From Pseudomonadota bacterium (GTDB lineage Bacteria > Pseudomonadota > Alphaproteobacteria > Rhizobiales > Xanthobacteraceae), in contig JAEWHY010000319.1 of NCBI GenBank assembly GCA_023387555.1, positions 1 to 14,726 on the forward strand: a stretch of 14,726 nt of DNA, written 5' to 3'. This document shows, piece by piece, positions 5,746-13,090 of this stretch (its first letter is position 1; every line of letters begins with the position of its first letter). Under the pieces are notes generated by a model. The model had not been told where the DNA came from. It searched no databases and was given only the letters and a program-made list of their open reading frames with translations. Made by a program: the position numbers and the translations under genes.

Positions 5746-6578
5746 TGCTGACCATGGCCAGCGCTGACGAGGCGAAGCGTGGCGGATCGTCGAATGATCC
5801 GTCGGCGGCATATATTTCCATCAAAAATGTTGGAAAGACCTATGCCGTCGACGACAAGCCGATCCTCGCACTCAAGGACGTGAACCTATCGATCGCCCCC
5901 GGCGAGTTCATCAGCATCGTCGGGCCGTCTGGCTGTGGCAAGAGTACTCTGCTGAAGTGCGTCGGCGGGCTTCAGGACATCACCTCCGGATCGATTTCAA
6001 TTCGGGGCCAGGAAGTCAAATCGCCGCCCGAGAACATGGCGGTCGTGTTCCAGCGCGACGTGCTTCTCGATTGGCGGACCGTTCTCGATAACGTGCTGAT
6101 CCTCGTCGAGTTCAGGGGATTGCGTCGGCAGGACTACGAGCAGCGTGCACTTGACCTGCTCAAGAAGTACGGGCTCGAAGGCTACGCCGATCGCTATCCC
6201 TGGGAGTTGTCGGGTGGCATGCGCCAGCGCGTCGCCATCTGCCGCGGGTTGATCATCGACCCTGAACTGCTGCTGATGGATGAGCCGTTCGGAGCGCTCG
6301 ACGCAATGACGCGCGACGATCTGAACGTAGAACTCGAACGACTGTGGTACGAGACGCGCAAGACCGTCATCTTCATCACCCACGGGATCGAGGAAGCCGT
6401 CTATCTGGCCGACCGCGTCGTCGTGATGTCGCGCAATCCCGGCCGCATCGCGGAGATCATTAAAATCGATCTTCCGCGCCCGCGGTCCCTCAGCATTCGT
6501 CAGACCGATCAGTTCGGAACGTATGTCCAGCAAATCCGCCATCTGTTTGCGTCGATGGGCTTGGTGAAGGCGGAATAG
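5745..6578 (+). CDS. ABC transporter ATP-binding protein, SsuB/TauB type
   Basis: Cytoplasmic ATPase that powers the importer. All motifs are intact (numbered from ATG 5745): Walker A GPSGCGKST 60-68, Q-loop Gln103 in VVFQRDVLLDW, signature LSGGMRQRV from 155, Walker B LLLMDEP with catalytic Glu180, D-loop GALD, and switch His213 in ITHGIEEA. The sequence ENMAVVFQ and DWRTVLDNV are typical of the nitrate/sulfonate/taurine branch. At 277 aa it is of usual length, with a polar N-terminal extension of about 20 residues before the fold. Start: ATG 5745 overlaps the previous stop by one base and has AAGG four bases before it; GTG 5742 and ATG 5754 are alternatives. The permease gene begins five bases after its stop. 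Confidence 0.94.
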   Translation: MLTMASADEAKRGGSSNDPSAAYISIKNVGKTYAVDDKPILALKDVNLSIAPGEFISIVGPSGCGKSTLLKCVGGLQDITSGSISIRGQEVKSPPENMAVVFQRDVLLDWRTVLDNVLILVEFRGLRRQDYEQRALDLLKKYGLEGYADRYPWELSGGMRQRVAICRGLIIDPELLLMDEPFGALDAMTRDDLNVELERLWYETRKTVIFITHGIEEAVYLADRVVVMSRNPGRIAEIIKIDLPRPRSLSIRQTDQFGTYVQQIRHLFASMGLVKAE

Positions 6579-6583
6579 GAACC

Positions 6584-7360
6584 ATGAGCATTTGGCGTCG
6601 TTCCGAGCGCACGCGCTCGATCATCATCACGATGACGGTCATCGTGTTGATATGGGAGCTCGCGGTCTGGGCTTTCAATATCCGCAACTTCATGCTGCCG
6701 GCGCCGAGCGTCGTGATTGCCGATATCGTCAATCACCCGATGTTCTTCCTCAGGCAGTCCTGGTACACGACCTATATGACGATGGCCGGCTTCGCGATCG
6801 CGCTGGTCGGAGGAATCCTGGGGGCGGTGGCGATCGTCTCCTCGCGGTTCATCGACCGCACCTTCTATACGCTGCTGGTCGCAACGAACGCCGTGCCCAA
6901 GGTCGCTCTCGCGCCATTGTTCGTGATCTGGCTGGGAACCGGCGGGGCGCCGAAGATCGCGATTGCCGCCATCATTGCGATCTTCCCGATCGTCATCAAT
7001 GCGACCGTCGGGCTTCGCTCCATCGACGGTGACATGATCGATCTTGCGCGTTCGGCGCGCGCCGCTAGCTTCAAGATCATGATGAAGATCAGGCTGCCGA
7101 ATGCGCTTCCGAGCATCTTCGCCGGCGCGAAGATCGGCATTTCATTTGCCCTGATCGGCGCCATCGTCGGCGAATTCGTCGCCGGCGAGCAGGGTCTCGG
7201 CTATGTCATCCTGACCAGCCAGGCGACGTTCAACAGCACCCGTGCATTTGCCGCCATTCTTCTGCTCGGCGTTCTCGGTACGGTGATGTTCTTCATCGTC
7301 GAGGCTATCGAGCGATGGATGCTGCCATGGCACAACTCGCAGCGCGCCCAGAACCACTGA
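6584..7360 (+). CDS. ABC transporter permease, SsuC/TauC type
   Basis: Inner-membrane channel subunit of the importer. About six hydrophobic segments are visible (near residues 12-32, 62-86, 95-117, 122-143, 180-200 and 222-245). The cytoplasmic EAA loop that docks the ATPase is at about 153-185 (DLARSARAASFKIMMKIRLPNALPSIFAGAKIG without break in the read), ending in the usual IRLPNALP. At the loop's usually conserved Gly position this protein has Arg159, which may be a subfamily trait. Length 258 aa is normal. ATG follows the ATPase stop by five bases, and AGGA within TAGGAACC overlaps that stop as ribosome site. It forms one importer with the two preceding genes and is followed after 48 bases by the molybdenum hydroxylase genes. 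Confidence 0.93.
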   Translation: MSIWRRSERTRSIIITMTVIVLIWELAVWAFNIRNFMLPAPSVVIADIVNHPMFFLRQSWYTTYMTMAGFAIALVGGILGAVAIVSSRFIDRTFYTLLVATNAVPKVALAPLFVIWLGTGGAPKIAIAAIIAIFPIVINATVGLRSIDGDMIDLARSARAASFKIMMKIRLPNALPSIFAGAKIGISFALIGAIVGEFVAGEQGLGYVILTSQATFNSTRAFAAILLLGVLGTVMFFIVEAIERWMLPWHNSQRAQNH

Positions 7361-7408
7361 CGTCGCCCGCTCGCCGCGCGTGATCTGTCAGCGTCCAACG
7401 GAGATTGC

Positions 7409-8260
7409 ATGAAGCCCGCCGCTTTTGACTATCATGCACCGGCCACGGTCTCTGCCGCTCTCGAACTGCTGCAGAAGCACGAGGACGCCCGGCTCCTGGC
7501 CGGCGGCCAGACTCTGGTGCCGATGATGAACTTCCGGCTGGCGACGCCAGACGTCATCATCGATCTCAACCGTGTTCCCGAGCTGGCCTACATCAGGCTT
7601 GAAGACGGTCGCGTCGAGATCGGCGCGATGACGCGGCAGCGGGCGCTCGAGTTCTCTCCGATCGTCAAGGAGCATTTGCCGCTTCTGCATGCGGCGGTGC
7701 GGCTGGTCGGGCATTTGCCGACCAGATCGCGCGGTACGATCGGCGGCTCGATCGCAAACGCGGATTCGGCGGCGGAAATCCCGATGATCCTCCAGGTTCT
7801 GGAGGGCGAGGTCCGGGTCGCCGGACCCGGTTATGAGAAGACCATCCCGGCTGCCGACCTGTTTCTCGATGCCATGACCACGAGTCTTGAGCACGGCGAG
7901 ATGATCACGGGCGTCAGCTTCCCGGTCATGCCCTCGCAGGCCCGGTTCGGGGTGGAGGAGTTCTCACGCCGGCATGGGGATTTTGCGATCGCGGCCGTCG
8001 CGGCGATGATCATCGTCGAGGACGGCATCTGCCGGAAGGCGAGGCTTGCGACCGCGGGTGTGTCGGCCTGTTCGACGCGCCTGATCGATGCGGAAAAGTT
8101 GCTCGAGGGCCGCGAGATCAGCGCCGCGTTGATCGCGGAGGCGGCGAGCTCCGGTGCCAGCGCGATCGAGCCTCTCTCGGATCGCAACGCCAGCGAAGAA
8201 TACCGTCGCCATCTGGCCAGGGTTCTGACGAGACGCGCACTCGAGCGTGCGGTCGCCTAG
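7409..8260 (+). CDS. Molybdenum hydroxylase FAD-binding (medium) subunit, CoxM/XDH type
   Basis: Medium subunit of a three-part xanthine dehydrogenase-family enzyme; it takes electrons from the [2Fe-2S] subunit through FAD. The FAD-contact motifs are present: AGGQTLVP at 31-38 and TIGGSIANADSAAEIP from 110, the two glycine-rich sites known for CoxM and the XDH flavin domain. The C-terminal CO_deh_flav_C part follows from about residue 175 (EEFSRRHGDFAIAAVAAMI). Length 283 aa is typical. ATG has GGAG (in AACGGAGATTGC) five bases upstream. It is the first gene of an M-S-L order, lies 48 bases after the ABC permease and 48 bases before the [2Fe-2S] subunit, and has no promoter of its own that can be seen, so it is probably co-transcribed with the importer. 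Confidence 0.94.
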   Translation: MKPAAFDYHAPATVSAALELLQKHEDARLLAGGQTLVPMMNFRLATPDVIIDLNRVPELAYIRLEDGRVEIGAMTRQRALEFSPIVKEHLPLLHAAVRLVGHLPTRSRGTIGGSIANADSAAEIPMILQVLEGEVRVAGPGYEKTIPAADLFLDAMTTSLEHGEMITGVSFPVMPSQARFGVEEFSRRHGDFAIAAVAAMIIVEDGICRKARLATAGVSACSTRLIDAEKLLEGREISAALIAEAASSGASAIEPLSDRNASEEYRRHLARVLTRRALERAVA

Positions 8261-8308
8261 CGCCGGGTTCGGCGCGCGCAAGTCCGCATCCGTGACAGCG
8301 AGAGAAAC

Positions 8309-8815
8309 ATGACAAAAATGCTGGATGTCCGGTTGACCGTCAACGGGAAGGAGTATGCCTCCCGCTGCGAACCGCGAACGTTGATGGCCGATTTTCTGCG
8401 TGAGAACCTCGATCTGACCGGGACGCACGTCGGTTGCGAGCATGGTGTGTGCGGGGTGTGCACGATCATGGTGAACGGCGAAGCCGTGCGGTCGTGCTTG
8501 ATGCTCGCCGCGCAGGCGAACGGGGCGGAGGTCGTCACCATCGAAGGCATCGCGCGTTCGTCCGGCGTTCACCCGCTTCAGAAGGCGTTCCATGAGAACC
8601 ACGCCCTGCAGTGCGGGTTCTGTACGCCGGGCATGCTGGCGGTTGCGATCGATTTTCTGAATACCAATCCGTCGCCGACCGAAGATGAGGTTCGCGAGGC
8701 CATGTCCGCGGTTCTCTGCCGTTGCACCGGCTATCAGAACATCATCAAGGCGGTTATGGCAGCGGCCGCGGAAATGCGCGGCGACCAGCATTCTGGAGCA
8801 GTGGCGAATGCATGA
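8309..8815 (+). CDS. Molybdenum hydroxylase [2Fe-2S] (small) subunit, CoxS type
   Basis: Electron-transfer subunit carrying two [2Fe-2S] clusters between the molybdenum site and FAD. Plant-ferredoxin-type cluster: Cys43, Cys48, Cys51 and Cys63 (GCEHGVCGVC then SC). Second, four-helix-bundle cluster: Cys102, Cys105, Cys137 and Cys139 (QCGFC and CRC). All eight ligands are present, so the subunit should be functional. Length 168 aa is normal for CoxS-like proteins. The ATG start at 8309 has only a weak GAGAG upstream; a second ATG at 8318 is possible. Its last bases overlap the start of the large subunit by eight bases, a sign of translational coupling in the M-S-L operon. Confidence 0.95.
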   Translation: MTKMLDVRLTVNGKEYASRCEPRTLMADFLRENLDLTGTHVGCEHGVCGVCTIMVNGEAVRSCLMLAAQANGAEVVTIEGIARSSGVHPLQKAFHENHALQCGFCTPGMLAVAIDFLNTNPSPTEDEVREAMSAVLCRCTGYQNIIKAVMAAAAEMRGDQHSGAVANA

Positions 8816-11165
8816 GGCCGGGAGCGGATTTGTCGGGCGGTCGATCCGCAGACGTGAAGACCAGCGCCTCCTGAGTGGGCGCGGCGAGTTCGTCGCGGAC
8901 CTCAAGCTGCCGGGAATGCTGCATGCGGTGTTCGTCCGCAGTCAGGTTGCGCACGGCCGCATCCTGAATGTCGATCTGTCCCGCGCTCTCGCAGCGCCGG
9001 GCGTCGTCTACGCCATCTCGGGGCCGGATCTGGCGAAGGTGCTGCCGCCGGTGCCCGATACGCAGTTGTCCTTGCCGAAAAAGTGGACGACGCGGGTTCA
9101 GCACGAATTCCGCAATCCGCAGCAGCCGTTGCTGTCGCACGACAAGGTTCGCCACGTCGGCGAGGCGATCGCCGTGATCGTGGCGGAAAGCCGCTATCAG
9201 GGCGAGGATGCCGCGCAGCTCGTCACTGTGGACATCGAGCCGCTGGATGCGGTCGTCGATCCGGAGCGGGGCATGACCGCTGACAGTGCCGTTCTTCACG
9301 AGCAATACGGCACGAACATCATCGGCGATTTTGCGGTCCGCAAGGGCGACGTCGAAGCGGCACTCGCCGCTGCGCCGCGTCGGCTCAAGCGGCGGTTCTA
9401 TCACCATCGCTACGCGGCCATTCCGATGGAGTGCCGCGGCGTGGCCGCGGCCTATGACGGCCGCACGGATTCGATCACCATCTGTTCGGCCTGTCAGGTC
9501 GTTCACTGGCTGCGCCGCGAGGCATCCAGCGTCCTCGGCATGCCGGAAGCGCGCATTCGCAGCGTCGCGCTGGATGTCGGCGGCGGCTTCGGCGTCAAGG
9601 GGCACGTCTATCCGGAAGACCTGCTGATTCCGTTCCTGGCTCGCGAAATCGGACGTCCGGTGAAGTGGGTCGAGGACCGGCACGAACACTTCATGAGCGC
9701 CTGCCATTCGCGGGATCAGATCCACGACGTCGAAGCTGGCTTCGACGACGAGGGCCGGTTGCTCGCATTCCGCGATGACTTCATCGTCGATTGCGGTGCC
9801 TGGAACCCGATCGGGTCGGGCATTGCCTATAACACCGCCGTGCATCTCCCCGGACCGTACAAGTTCGATCATTTCTCGGTTTCGTCAAAGATTGTCGCGA
9901 CCAACAAGGTTCCGAATGCGCCGTACCGCGGCGCCGGGCGTCCCGAAGCGACTTTCGCGATGGAACGCATGATGGACCTGATTGCCGGCGAACTGGGGCT
10001 CGACCCGAGTGTCGTCCGGATGCGGAATCTTGTTCAGGCGGCGGAGATGCCTTACGCGCTGGGCATTCCCTACCGCGACGGCGAGCCCATCGTTTACGAC
10101 AGCGGCGACTATCCCGAATCTCTTCGGCTCGCGCTTGAGGCGATCGGCGGCGTGGAGGCATTCCGCGAGAAACAGCGTGCCGCGCGCGCGCAGGGCAAAT
10201 ACCTCGGCCTCGGTCTCGGCTGTTATGTGGAAGGCACGGGCGTCGGCCCCTTCGAAGGGGCTACGATCCGGGTCGATCCGACCGGAAAGATCTATCTGGC
10301 CGGCGGCGCCTGTCCGCAAGGGCAGGGGATGGAGACGATCTTCTCGCAGATCGTCGCCGACACCTGGAAGGTGGACCCGAGCGATGTCGTGGTGGCGCTC
10401 GCAGATACGTCTGCGATCTCGATCGGTTTCGGCACCATCGCTAGCCGCAGCACGGTCACGCTGTCAGGCGCGATCCACAACGCCAGCGAGATCCTGAAGA
10501 AGAAGGTCTTCACCATCGCGGCGGATATGCTCGAGTGCCAGACAGCCGATCTCGAACTGCGCAATGGCGCGGTCGGCGTGATAGGCGTGCCCGGCAATGA
10601 GGTCACGCTCGCAAGCATCGCCAAGGCGGCGCGGCCGGGCTGGGACAATCAGCGTCCGGCAGGCGTGTCCCCCGGCCTCGAGGAGACCGCATACTTCGAG
10701 CCCTCGACCGTGACCTGGGCCTATGCAACGCATGCTGCTTTGGTTGAGGTCGATGCCGAACTCGGCCGGATCAACATCGACAAATACGTCATCGTCCATG
10801 ACTGCGGCGTGGTCGTAAACCCGATGCTGGTCGATGGACAGATCCACGGCGGTGCGGTGCAGGGACTTGGCGGAGCGCTTCTCGAGGAGGTCGGTTACGA
10901 CTCCGAAGGGCAATTGTTGTCCGGCTCGTTCATGGACTATCTGGTACCGGCGGCAAGCGATGTCCCGCACATGGATCTCATTCACATGTGCTCACCGTCG
11001 CCGCTCAATCCGCTGGGGGTGAAGGGCGTCGGCGAGGGAAGCGCCATTGCGCCGCCGGTCGTGATCGCGAATGCGGTGTGCGATGCGCTTTCGCATCTGA
11101 AGGTCGAGTTCAACGCGACGCCGGTGAAGCCGGAGCAGATCGTACGGGCCGTATCGCAGCTCTGA
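8808..11165 (+). CDS. Molybdenum hydroxylase molybdopterin-binding (large) subunit, form II CoxL-like
   Basis: Catalytic subunit that hydroxylates the organic substrate at the molybdenum-cytosine-dinucleotide site. Motifs numbered from ATG 8808: GGGFGVK from 258, PYRGAGRPE with Tyr373, GGACPQGQGMET (the QGQG cofactor loop), and KGVGEGS with the catalytic Glu743. True CO dehydrogenases (form I) carry AYxCSFR in the active-site loop; here it is YRGAGR, the form II type, so the substrate is something other than CO, most likely an aromatic or N-heterocycle or an aldehyde. Length 785 aa is usual. The frame is open upstream to 8685, but ATG 8808 is preferred: GGAG (8795-8798) is nine bases before it, the protein then starts with the family's GSGFVGRSIRRREDQRLLSGRGEF, and it overlaps the small-subunit stop by eight bases. 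No XdhC/CoxF-type maturation factor is nearby. Confidence 0.95.
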   Translation: MHEAGSGFVGRSIRRREDQRLLSGRGEFVADLKLPGMLHAVFVRSQVAHGRILNVDLSRALAAPGVVYAISGPDLAKVLPPVPDTQLSLPKKWTTRVQHEFRNPQQPLLSHDKVRHVGEAIAVIVAESRYQGEDAAQLVTVDIEPLDAVVDPERGMTADSAVLHEQYGTNIIGDFAVRKGDVEAALAAAPRRLKRRFYHHRYAAIPMECRGVAAAYDGRTDSITICSACQVVHWLRREASSVLGMPEARIRSVALDVGGGFGVKGHVYPEDLLIPFLAREIGRPVKWVEDRHEHFMSACHSRDQIHDVEAGFDDEGRLLAFRDDFIVDCGAWNPIGSGIAYNTAVHLPGPYKFDHFSVSSKIVATNKVPNAPYRGAGRPEATFAMERMMDLIAGELGLDPSVVRMRNLVQAAEMPYALGIPYRDGEPIVYDSGDYPESLRLALEAIGGVEAFREKQRAARAQGKYLGLGLGCYVEGTGVGPFEGATIRVDPTGKIYLAGGACPQGQGMETIFSQIVADTWKVDPSDVVVALADTSAISIGFGTIASRSTVTLSGAIHNASEILKKKVFTIAADMLECQTADLELRNGAVGVIGVPGNEVTLASIAKAARPGWDNQRPAGVSPGLEETAYFEPSTVTWAYATHAALVEVDAELGRINIDKYVIVHDCGVVVNPMLVDGQIHGGAVQGLGGALLEEVGYDSEGQLLSGSFMDYLVPAASDVPHMDLIHMCSPSPLNPLGVKGVGEGSAIAPPVVIANAVCDALSHLKVEFNATPVKPEQIVRAVSQL

Positions 11166-11207
11166 GCGGTGCGGCGGCCCGGAAAGCGTGGACGTTGTAT
11201 CTTGGCT

Positions 11208-11236
11208 CAGGCGGAGCGGCTTCGGCTGTCCGCCTG
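11208..11236. terminator. Hairpin between convergent operons, probable terminator
   Basis: CAGGCGGA (11208-11215) and TCCGCCTG (11229-11236) form a perfect 8-bp GC-rich stem with a 13-base loop. It lies 42 bases after the plus-strand hydroxylase stop and 39 bases after the minus-strand TRAP permease stop, so it could serve both. Only CCTTT follows on the plus strand, a weak T-tract. Confidence 0.55.
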
Positions 11237-11275
11237 CCTTTAGGTTCCACGGTTCGGAAACGACAAGACCCTAGT

Positions 11276-12553
11276 CTAGTCATGCAAGCGGGTGAGCCAG
11301 AGCGAAAGCTCGGGCACATAAGTGATCACCATGAGTGCCAGCACACTGATGATCGTGAACGGGATGACCCCGACATAGATCACCGATAGCGGCTGCTTGA
11401 AGACGGCCTGAGCAACGAAGATGTTGGCGCCGAAGGGCGGCGTGAACATTCCGATGCTGAGGTTGATCGTCACTACGATGCCGAAGTGGACAAGGTCGAT
11501 GCCGGCGGCCTTCACGATCGGCAGCAGGATCGGGACCATCAGCGGAATAGCGGCGGGTGGATCGAGGAAGAATCCGACAATCAGCAGCAACACGTTGATG
11601 ACGAGCAGGATTGTCCAGGGCGCAAGGTCCGCGGCGGCGAAGAACGCCGTAATCTTTCCCGCCACGCCGCTGGTGGTCAGCAGCCACGAATAGACTCCGG
11701 CCGCGCCGACAATGATCATGAGTTGCGAGGTGATGAAGGCCGCCCGGCAGGTCGCCTCGTACAGGCCCTTGAAGTCGATCTCGCGATAGATGAAGACCGA
11801 GACGATGACCGCGTAGACGCTGGCAATGCCGCCGGCTTCGGTCGCCGAGAACATGCCCGAATAGATGCCTCCCATGATGACGACGGGCATCAGCAGGGCC
11901 CAGATGCTGTCCCGTGTCGCCGCGAGGAAGCGCGGCAGCGTGAAGGCTTCGCCGCGGTCCACATTGGGCGCCCGCCGCGAAACCCAGATGATGTAGGCGA
12001 AGAAGAACAGTGCGATGAACACGCCGGGTATGAATCCCGCCGTGAACAGGCGCACGACCGACACCTCCGCGGTGACGCCGTACAGGATCAGCGCCACCGA
12101 TGGCGGGATCACGTTGTCGATCAGGCCGGATGCCGTCAGGAGTCCGGTTGCGAAGCGGGGATCGTAACCGGCCTTCAGCATCGGCGCGTGGGTGATGCGG
12201 CCGACCGCTGCGATGGTCGCCGGCGCGGAGCCGGAGATCGCGCCGAACACGACGCAGCTTCCGACGCTGGTCATCGGCAGGCTGCCCTTGGTGCGCCCGA
12301 AAAGCGTTTGGGTCCAGAACACGAGGCGGCGCGAAATGCCGCCCTGGCCCATCACCTCGCCGGTGAAGACGAAGAACGGAATCGCGAGCAGGACGAAACT
12401 GTCCATCTCGCCGAACATGACCTGATGCAGCGCCGCGGGCGGGATCGGGAAATAGGCAAGAAGGACGACCGCCGATGTGATCAGCAGCACGCTGACGATC
12501 GGAAAGCCGAGCACCAGCAGCGCGAACGGCAACAGGGTCATTGCGAGAGCCAT
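11276..12553 (-). CDS. dctM: TRAP transporter large permease, DctM type
   Basis: Large membrane subunit of a tripartite ATP-independent periplasmic transporter, importing a carboxylate-type or other organic solute by ion gradient. It is hydrophobic throughout with about 12 membrane segments. The family's conserved core is visible: VFGAISGSAPATIAAVG followed by MLKAGYDPRFATGLLTASG and NVIPPSVALILYG at about residues 100-160, and TPPFGANIFVAQAV near the C-terminus. Length 425 aa is normal. ATG has GAGGGG seven bases upstream. It follows the small permease after 12 bases, so the two are in one operon together with the upstream molybdenum hydroxylase. The symbol is a family name; the solute is unknown and no periplasmic DctP protein is in the window. 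Confidence 0.95.
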   Translation of the reverse strand: MALAMTLLPFALLVLGFPIVSVLLITSAVVLLAYFPIPPAALHQVMFGEMDSFVLLAIPFFVFTGEVMGQGGISRRLVFWTQTLFGRTKGSLPMTSVGSCVVFGAISGSAPATIAAVGRITHAPMLKAGYDPRFATGLLTASGLIDNVIPPSVALILYGVTAEVSVVRLFTAGFIPGVFIALFFFAYIIWVSRRAPNVDRGEAFTLPRFLAATRDSIWALLMPVVIMGGIYSGMFSATEAGGIASVYAVIVSVFIYREIDFKGLYEATCRAAFITSQLMIIVGAAGVYSWLLTTSGVAGKITAFFAAADLAPWTILLVINVLLLIVGFFLDPPAAIPLMVPILLPIVKAAGIDLVHFGIVVTINLSIGMFTPPFGANIFVAQAVFKQPLSVIYVGVIPFTIISVLALMVITYVPELSLWLTRLHD

Positions 12554-12565
12554 CGGACAACCCCT

Positions 12566-13090
12566 CTAGAGCGCGTCCTTGGCCAGTTCTTCAGCCGTCT
12601 TCTTGTGCGGCATGTATCGCTTGGTCGCGATACGGACCGCGATCGCAATCGCGCTCATCCCGAAACCCACCAGCAGCGCCAGATGCGGGATCGCCATCGG
12701 CATATTCAGTGCGATCGTGCGCTGGTCATTCTGCACGAAGGTGTTGATGACGTATGCGGCCTGCCAGCTCATGAACAGGAAGATCGCCATCGTGCCAAGA
12801 TTGATGACGAGCGCGAGCGGCGCCCTGGCCCGCTTCGGAAGCATGTCGATGAACAAGTCCATCTCCAGATGGCGCCCCTGGAAGGAGATCGATATCGCGC
12901 ACATCAGCACGGACCAGATGATCAGGAAGATCATCGCCTCGTCGGCCCAGTAGATGGCCGACCGCAGGACATAGCGCGAGAATACGTTCGCAAAGTTCAA
13001 CGCGATGGCGGCGACGAGCAGCGCGGCCGAGATGCCTTGCGGCAGCTTGGAGAAGACAAATTCGGCGAGGCTGCCGTCGCGGGCCGTCAT
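12566..13090 (-). CDS. dctQ: TRAP transporter small permease, DctQ type
   Basis: Small membrane subunit that partners the large permease. Four hydrophobic segments are visible in 174 residues, and the family signature region FANVFSRYVLRSAIYWADEAMIF lies at about 33-55, including the RY and W-DE positions usual in DctQ proteins. Start: ATG 13088-13090 overlaps the stop of the upstream hydroxylase gene as ATGA and has GAGG seven bases upstream, so it is favoured over the ATG at 13112-13114, which would add eight residues inside the upstream gene. The overlap implies coupled translation with the hydroxylase subunit, so the transporter is likely dedicated to that enzyme's substrate or product. 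Confidence 0.93.
   Translation of the reverse strand: MTARDGSLAEFVFSKLPQGISAALLVAAIALNFANVFSRYVLRSAIYWADEAMIFLIIWSVLMCAISISFQGRHLEMDLFIDMLPKRARAPLALVINLGTMAIFLFMSWQAAYVINTFVQNDQRTIALNMPMAIPHLALLVGFGMSAIAIAVRIATKRYMPHKKTAEELAKDAL

Noticed and set aside
4618..5811. Minus-strand open frame of 397 codons opposite the substrate-binding protein
   Set aside because: Arg/His-rich antisense frame with no motif, while the plus strand encodes a clear signal peptide and family segments.
8754..9872. Minus-strand open frame of 372 codons opposite the hydroxylase large subunit
   Set aside because: Antisense shadow with biased composition and no recognisable domain; the plus frame carries the full motif set.
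7409..11165. Aerobic CO dehydrogenase coxMSL
   Set aside because: Gene order fits, but the active-site loop is YRGAGR (form II) and lacks the Cys of AYxCSFR, so CO oxidation is not supported.
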